Positions 58,259-64,000 of a stretch of DNA of 64,000 bases are shown piece by piece (the first letter of the stretch is position 1; the number at the start of each line of letters is the position of its first letter). Where the stretch lies: positions 47,909,892 through 47,973,891 of the forward strand of contig NC_081835.1 in NCBI RefSeq assembly GCF_030867095.1. Reading direction: 5' to 3'. The notes under the pieces were generated by a model. That model was not told the origin of the DNA. It saw nothing but the letters and a program-made list of their open reading frames with translations, and ran no database searches. The translations under genes were made by a program, and so were the position numbers. The DNA is from Alligator mississippiensis. Its lineage: Eukaryota; Chordata; Crocodylia; Alligatoridae.

Positions 58259-59229
58259 TTAGGGGTCCACCGATAGGGATTTTTGGGCCTGATACCAATA
58301 GCTGATTTCCGATACAGCATGGAGAGCAGCGTCTAGCTGGTAAGTCTGCTGTGGTAGAAGGGGAGGAGGAGGGAAGGAGTGTTGCGGGGCAGATCAAGGC
58401 CCCCATGGTGAGGGAGGGAGTGGGGCTGGGGCAGGTACTGCCCAGCTGGGGTGGGGCGGTGCATGGGGCAGAGCTGCGGCTTGTCTGGGTGACGCGGGGT
58501 GGTGGGGGTGGCTCCTGCCACTGTACACACCCCAAAAGGGCCTGGGGAAAGAGGGTGTGTGCCCCGGATCTGTGCGCAGTGCGGTGGGCTGGAGCTGTGG
58601 GCTGGGGCCAGAGCTGCGCTTGGGGTGGGCAGCGCTGGGAGGGAGGGTTGAGGGGGTTGCAGCCACCCCAAAATTCACCATAGCCCCCCCAACCTCCCCT
58701 CCCAGCAGCGCTGCCACCCACCCTGAGTGCAGCCTGGTCCAGTCCCCCCACTGGGAAGAGCCTGGCACAGTCCTGGCCCTGGCCCCAACCCCAGTCCGCA
58801 GCTGAAGCCTGCCCTGCCCTGCCCTGCCCCGCACAGATCTAGGGGCATACCCCCTCTCCCCCCGTGTCCTCTTGGGTGCATGCAGTGGTGGGAGCCGCCC
58901 CCGCCCCCCCCAGATGAGCTGCAGCCCCATCCTGTGCCCCACCCCAGCTGGGCAGCCCCTTCTCTAGCCCCATTCCCTTCCTCACCATAGAGACTTGATC
59001 TGCCTCCCCACACCCCTTCCCTCCCCCTTCCCTGTCCATCACAACAGACTTACCAGCTGCACACAGCTCTTCAAGCTGCTGGGCTGTGCTCTTTGCTGCC
59101 TATGTGCTGCGCTGTGGCTTCGCACATGCAATGGCCATATATTGGCCACATCAGGCTGATTTCTGATACAGCCAATTTTCTTTATATAGGTGCTGATCCA
59201 ATATTGGACTGATGTATCAGTGAACCTCT
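58259..59229. mobile_element. hAT-like element with GC-rich core
   Basis: A perfect 8-bp direct repeat, AATATTTA (58251-58258 and 59230-59237), flanks near-inverted ends (TTAGGGGTCCACCGATA; TATCAGTGAACCTCT). Subterminal TGATTTCCGATACAGC and TGATTTCTGATACAGCC lie in the same orientation. The core (about 58340-59040) is strikingly GC-rich and its two halves are partly inverted copies of each other (compare CACTGTACACACCCC at 58519 and GCATGCAGTGGTGG at 58877), which explains the overlapping open frames on both strands. No transposase is present. Confidence 0.85.
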
Positions 59230-59534
59230 AATATTTATATAATCATTGATTTTAATCCACACAGACAGCCCAAGGGTGATATTACTGGTGCTATTATGTA
59301 ATACAGAAGGATCTATAGGCTTCAAACAAGATGATAGCTGCATTATATTGGGTACTGCATATATGAGAATCACTGATCCAAAGAGGCTGTCCCACTAGAC
59401 AAGGCAGATAAGAGATGGGGGAACAGAAACAGATGCAAAGGGGGCAGACACTTGTCCATGATTATACAGCATATACATTCAATGGCAGAGCTGGGAACAT
59501 AAGATGGATTTCCTGGGTTTCAGTCCAAAACTAT

Positions 59535-60120
59535 AGCCCAGAAGTGGGCAAAATACGGCCCACAGCCCAGATCTGGCCCGGCAGCCCATTCTATTCAGCC
59601 TGTGGGGCCTCTAAAAATTTTAGAAAATTAATTTTTATCTGCCCATGGCTGCCTGTCAAAGATGACAGGCGGCCAGCAGCAGCAGGACCCAGTGGGAGCC
59701 TGTGGCTGGATCTGGAGGGATCTGGCAGGCTGCACAGCCATGGGGGGCCCTGGCAGGTGGTGGAGCCATGGTGGGTGGCGGGGCCGTGGCAGGCCCTGGT
59801 GCGAGAGCAGGTCCCAGCAGGCAGTGGGGCCGCAGCAGGCCCCAGAGTCTCACCCCACCCACCATAAACCCACACCCTTCTACAGCCCCCATCCCAGCCA
59901 CATACCCCACACCCCGCCACCATACCCACACCCCACCACGTGCGCACACACATACACACACTCCCCAACCACACCCTGCCATTTACACCCCCTTACTGCC
60001 CACATAAACACACAATAGGACTGTATTTTGAGCTATTATGCAGTCACCTCTAGATACACTTTTTTTAAACACAGAAATCAGTACAAAAATATTTTAAAAT
60101 AGAATTAAAATAAGTTATAG
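59535..60120. mobile_element. GTGGGCAAA-type hAT-like element with C/A-rich block
   Basis: The sequence starts GTGGGCAAAATACGGCCCAC, an end shared with the small element at 9082-9272 in inverse orientation (TATGGCCCACAGGCC). It then passes through GC-rich sequence into a CACACCCC-rich block at 59850-60000 and an AT-rich tail. The right boundary is uncertain. Confidence 0.5.
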
Positions 60121-60126
60121 TAGATG

Positions 60127-60166
60127 TTGTGTGTGTGTGTGTGTGTGTGTGTGTGTCTCTCTCTCT
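60127..60166. repeat. (TG)n(TC)n compound microsatellite
   Basis: About 15 TG units pass directly into five TC units. Confidence 0.9.
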
Positions 60167-60255
60167 ATTCCAGTTTCCAGCACCCTTCCTTGCAAAAGGA
60201 GTATTTCCAGGGCAAGGGGAGAGACTTCTAGTGGCAAAGGCTAGGGGTTGGGGGG

Positions 60256-60350
60256 GGCGCACTTCCGGTCCCAATATGGTGGCCGGGGCGGAGCAACTGT
60301 CAAGGGGCGAGGCTCCCCATGCAGTCCTCGACAGCTCCCCAAAACTTGGT
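60256..60350 (+). promoter_or_regulatory. Promoter-like ETS/YY1 patch followed by a splice donor
   Basis: CACTTCCGG (60260-60268, ETS-type) is followed five bases later by AATATGGTGGCC (60273-60284, YY1-type) in a CpG-containing GC-rich patch unlike its surroundings. Sixty-five bases on there is a strong donor, CTTG|GTAAGT, at 60348/60349. This spacing is typical of a TATA-less promoter with a short first exon. It is on the strand opposite to ZNF618. Expression is not known; a transposon or old pseudogene origin is also possible. Confidence 0.35.
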
Positions 60351-60974
60351 AAGTGGCCTTCTGCCCAAAATAATTTCCTGCCCCTGCTGCAGCCCCTTGT
60401 CTATGTGCTTTTGCCTTTGTGTTGCTTTCCTTATCACTTGCATCTTCCTACAGGCCCCAAATTATCTAAAACTGATCCCTCTTTTAGTAAAAGAATTACA
60501 TTAGTTGGTTGGCAAACAATTTTTGGGTCTCTGAGAAATTGAAAAAGGAAAACTCTGAGGATCTAAGGATCTTAAAACTATTAAATGAATGGTAAAACAC
60601 ACCAGGAAGGCATTTTTCTCCTAACTGAGCCCTTGCTCTTAACTTCCCCTTAGAGGATTAACAGTGAATGAATCCCAACACACCAACACCACTCTCAATT
60701 AAACCATCTGCACCTCACTCAGCTGAGACAATGAACTTCAGCAAGACACACATCATTTCCAGAGTCTCTATGCAGGTTGTCTGTGCTGCACACAGTGCAG
60801 AAGGAAGTTTTATGGTTTCCTTTGGATGGTATTTTTAAGGCACCACACAAGCATTTCAGCCACTCTTAGGGTAGATTAACCACTTTCAACAAAAATCCAT
60901 CTGCTGAGACAATTTTAAACCCAGTCTCATGTTCTCCTTAAATGATATAGAGAATATCCTGCTGCCTTAATGTC

Positions 60975-61095
60975 TAAAGCCCAGTTATCAGTATCAGGGA
61001 TGTAAGTTGTAGCCATGCTGGTCTACGGACATAGGTAGACAAGGTTTTAGATATCCGATCTAGATATCAGAGTTACCCAAAGAACCTTGTCTGAC
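60975..61095. repeat. Penelope-associated terminal repeat fragment (tentative)
   Basis: GTTGTAGCCATGCTGGTCTA, ACATAGGTAGACAAGG and inverted CCAAAGAACCTTGTCT form a small foldback. It resembles the termini that accompany the TTAGTTGGTCTAATAAAAG repeat class in reptiles. Assignment is by memory of pattern only. Confidence 0.4.
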
Positions 61096-63292
61096 AGTTA
61101 TCACTATGATATTCCCCAGCTCTTGTTGGCCTTACCATGTTACATCATGACCTCTCCTCAGCTTTAATGGCACATTTCTGAGGTCCCTTTCACCCACAAC
61201 CTTTGGAAGGTTGTGTGTCCTTTTTACTTGTTGCTGTCACTTGGAAAACATGTGCACAAGATACTACCTAGCTTCTGATTTTGCTTTCTTAAGGAAAATA
61301 AGATGTTAAGAAGATGCAAGCCTCATGAGATAAGTATAGGGATTTTGGCAATTTGTTCCATGTGCCATCTGCTAGAGACCACAAGGTTCTTTCACATAGT
61401 TCAGCCTCATTAACACTTGAGCTCTGTGTTCCAGCCTGGCTTGAAGACGCTCTCCCCCAAGCACTTACTTGACAGCCTCAGATGGTACATTTTGGGGGGT
61501 TGCTAGAATAACTGACTAATGGGCTTTCTCTAGCAAACGCAATGCAACACAAACCAAGCGACAACTATCCATGGACACTAATGCACATCCCACAGAACTG
61601 GGGTGAGATTGTGCTCTCACAGATGGACTCAGACACAGCTACTAAGCGGTGCTACATTGTGTAATGAGGACATGTCCTATTTTATCACTTTTCTCTGTGC
61701 GTGTTTCATTTGTATGACTGAGAAGTCATGGCACAGGCAAGGTGTAGGACTTGCAGCTCATGAGATTTGGCAGTCTGAGTTCAAACTAACAAGGAGCCCA
61801 TTTCCAGGAGTGAAACATTATGTTTCCACCCAAGAGGCTTTTGCCTAGGAAATTTCAACCGTCTTATCACCACTTTGGTCTCTTAGAGGTTGCTTCATCT
61901 TCACTGGCATTTCAGTATGACCAGCCTACCATACTGATGGAGCCAGTTATAAGAGCAGCACTTGCTCTATGCATCTCAGGCCTAGCAAGGGAATTCTCTG
62001 AAAACTCATTCAGCTGCTCCTTTCTCCCCAGACACAGATTTGGACAATAGATTCTTTTAGGGGCTCAGAAATTAGACGCAAACACTTTAAATCCTCACCA
62101 TAAATTTAAGCAGCAGTCAAACATATCCTTAGTAATTCCTACCCCAAAACCTCCTGGGGCTGGGTAACAAGGACAGCACTGCTCTCACACTGCTGTGCAG
62201 AATCAGAATGCACAATCCTCCAGGGGTGGGTCATGTTCTTCAGAGGAGAAAGAATATGGAGCTTAGCTGAGGTGATATTACAGCTACCAAGGTGGGGATG
62301 ATTGAGAGAGAGTGGCGCTATGCTATTATACACTTAACTGCACTGTTACCAGCTGTTCCACTCTGCCTATGTGAAAGCTGTATGATGGAAAGAAAAAGCA
62401 ACATTGTGCAGTGGGTGAATACCAGAACCACTTCCAGAGAGCTGGATATCTAAAGCTCATATAAGATGTGCAAAACACTGAACACATTTATGTAAAGAAG
62501 AAATGGGGGAAAGAAAAAGACAGGACAGTGCACACTATAGTTAATGATACAGGTCACATCCCGGCACCCCATTGGCACCCCACTGGTCCAGGGCACAAAA
62601 TCAGTCACTATGTGATATGCGCTGGCAGTCTATCACACTGATCTCAGGATGCTTATATTGCCATTAATGAGAATACTGTTTTGAACTTGTTCCTGAGGTT
62701 ATGAAGAAAGCAAATAAAAGATGGCTGGGCAGCAAGCCAAGGAGGACAGCAAATGTCATGTAGAAAGCAGCACAAAAGAAGGCAAAGAGTGGGGATGAAA
62801 GAAAAAAATGAAGCTGTACGGGAATAGACAAAAAAGAGGGATGCAGAAAGGGACAGTGAAGGACAATGCAAGAAAGGGAACTTCCTTAAGGTGATATATT
62901 AGTGCTTATTTTGTTTAATTCCCTACAAGTCAGGCTATTTTTGAGCTGGATTAGAGGAGGCATTCACTGTGTAGAAGCTGCCATTTCAAATACCGTAACA
63001 TTGGGATTTTCTCATGTCCTGACCCAGAAGAAACACATTTAACTTTGCTCAGGCAGGGCACACACATCGCACAAGCAACCCTGGAGAGTTCATTGGTATC
63101 ACTCAGTTCTCACAGGCCAAGCACCATTTTAGGCTACCTTGTTGCAAAAACTTGCCAGCTCCCCCACAAAAGATATTAAAATAAAACACAAACACATCCA
63201 ATATACATGGCAGCACTTGCCATTATGAAAGAAGATGAACAAACCACAGAATACTCAAGGAAAAATATTTTTGGAAAGGGTCTTCTTACTTG

Positions 63293-63348
63293 ATGCATGG
63301 TTCTGTTGAGTCAGCTGCCATACAAGCTGACTCAACAGAACCATGCAT
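63293..63348. repeat. Perfect 24-bp hairpin with AP-1/MARE-like cores
   Basis: The 24 bases at 63293-63316 are exactly reverse-complemented at 63325-63348 around the 8-base loop GCCATACA. Each arm includes TGAGTCAGC, the extended AP-1/small-Maf half site, pointing in opposite directions. The surroundings are unique-looking. Confidence 0.85.
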
Positions 63349-64000
63349 ACAGCTTGATTCAGTACAGGGAGATAGGGGAGAGAGTTTGTGATGTGCCTGA
63401 AAATGAGTAATAACAGGGTAAAACTGAAAAGTAGTTTAAATGATCCTGACTTCTCAAGCTATCCAAAATATTCCACCCCCTCTCTCTTTTTCTTTTGCAC
63501 TGTCTCCTCAACTTCTTTCCATTCACTGGGTTAATTTTTTCACATGACAAAAACTAAAACAAAAAGAGAAAGTTTGTAGTCTAACAGATTACTGCAGTGA
63601 CTCTCTCCCTGAGTGGTGGACTAGGTGTTTGGAATGTAAAAATGGAACGGTGGGATTGTGCATTATTTATCTATTATGACTGCAAATCAGCTCTGTTCAT
63701 TTTACAGATAAAAAATATACATTTGTCTAATTGCCAGGTCTGCAGTTCTACCTCCCTGGTCCTTTTTGTGCATTAGCCAGCATGTAAAGATCTTTCTAGT
63801 TGCATCATGTTCCAGTTAAGCCAATCTTCAGGTTAGGCTGTCAGTGCTACTCAGGCAAACCCTACAGGCCTTCAATATACCTGTGCAGGTTTAAATCACT
63901 GATCTGCAGTTGAACTCAAACTATTCTGTTGATGATGTACAGGAATGAAGATATGTATACCCTTCTCCCATAGCTGTATTGGCTCTGCAGGGCTCAGAGG

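Larger units (their letters stand above)
53187..64000 (-). other. ZNF618: ZNF618 intron continuing past the right edge
   Basis: I found no further exon with a finger motif or consistent phase. The interval holds DNA elements at 54974-55555, 58259-59229 and about 59535-60120, CR1 fragments, microsatellites, a promoter-like patch (60256-60350) and a perfect hairpin (63293-63348). The rest appears unique and non-coding. Confidence 0.6.

Noticed and set aside
58182..58751. 189-codon reverse frame and its overlapping partners
   Set aside because: Lies within the GC-rich core of the hAT-like element at 58259-59229; Pro/His/Ser-rich composition follows from base composition.

Overview
This is vertebrate nuclear DNA: split genes with GT/AG introns, no operons, many interspersed repeats, microsatellites and poly-G/poly-A runs. 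The repeats are mainly chicken-repeat-1 (CR1) LINEs, plus a Penelope-like element and non-autonomous hAT-like and Tigger-like DNA transposons. A Neverland/DAF-36 gene, which as far as I know mammals lack, also argues for a sauropsid. A non-avian reptile fits best, most likely a crocodilian (inference; a turtle is possible).

Two cellular genes face each other tail to tail. On the + strand (3415-20060) are the last six coding exons of a Neverland/DAF-36-type Rieske oxygenase (cholesterol 7-desaturase family). All exon phases agree, the frame is open to the stop, and both the Rieske cluster ligands and the mononuclear iron ligands are present. The N-terminal exon(s) lie left of the window. On the - strand are the 3' exons of ZNF618, at 53142-53186, 39935-40012, 35607-35708 and 32812-34325. 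They encode a C2H2 finger followed by a large domesticated hAT-transposase-like C-terminal domain. A long AT-rich, probably 3' UTR stretch follows to about 23.79 kb. Everything from 40.0 kb to the right edge reads as ZNF618 introns.

The introns carry the accessory content. Introns of the Neverland gene hold two CR1 insertions (about 5985-7640 and 11130-12905, the second with a 547-residue open reverse-transcriptase frame). They also hold three related inverted-repeat elements with roughly 8-bp target duplications (3700-4422, 12945-13717, 14679-16968), the last with a second palindromic element nested inside (15272-16773). A fourth relative lies at 48069-48637 in a ZNF618 intron. ZNF618 introns also hold an antisense CR1 with a mutated catalytic motif (41070-42720), the 3' end of a Penelope-like element (43087-43690), a Tigger-like element (54974-55555) and a GC-rich hAT-like element (58259-59229).

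The two genes have no evident functional link: one is a sterol-modifying enzyme, the other a nuclear chromatin/DNA-binding protein. I found no tRNA, rRNA, CRISPR array or viral gene. The most unusual points are the near-complete Neverland gene, a transposon copy ending 15 bp before one of its exons, the nested palindromic elements, a perfect 24-bp hairpin with AP-1/MARE-like cores at 63.3 kb, and a promoter-like ETS/YY1 cluster followed by a strong splice donor at 60.3 kb.
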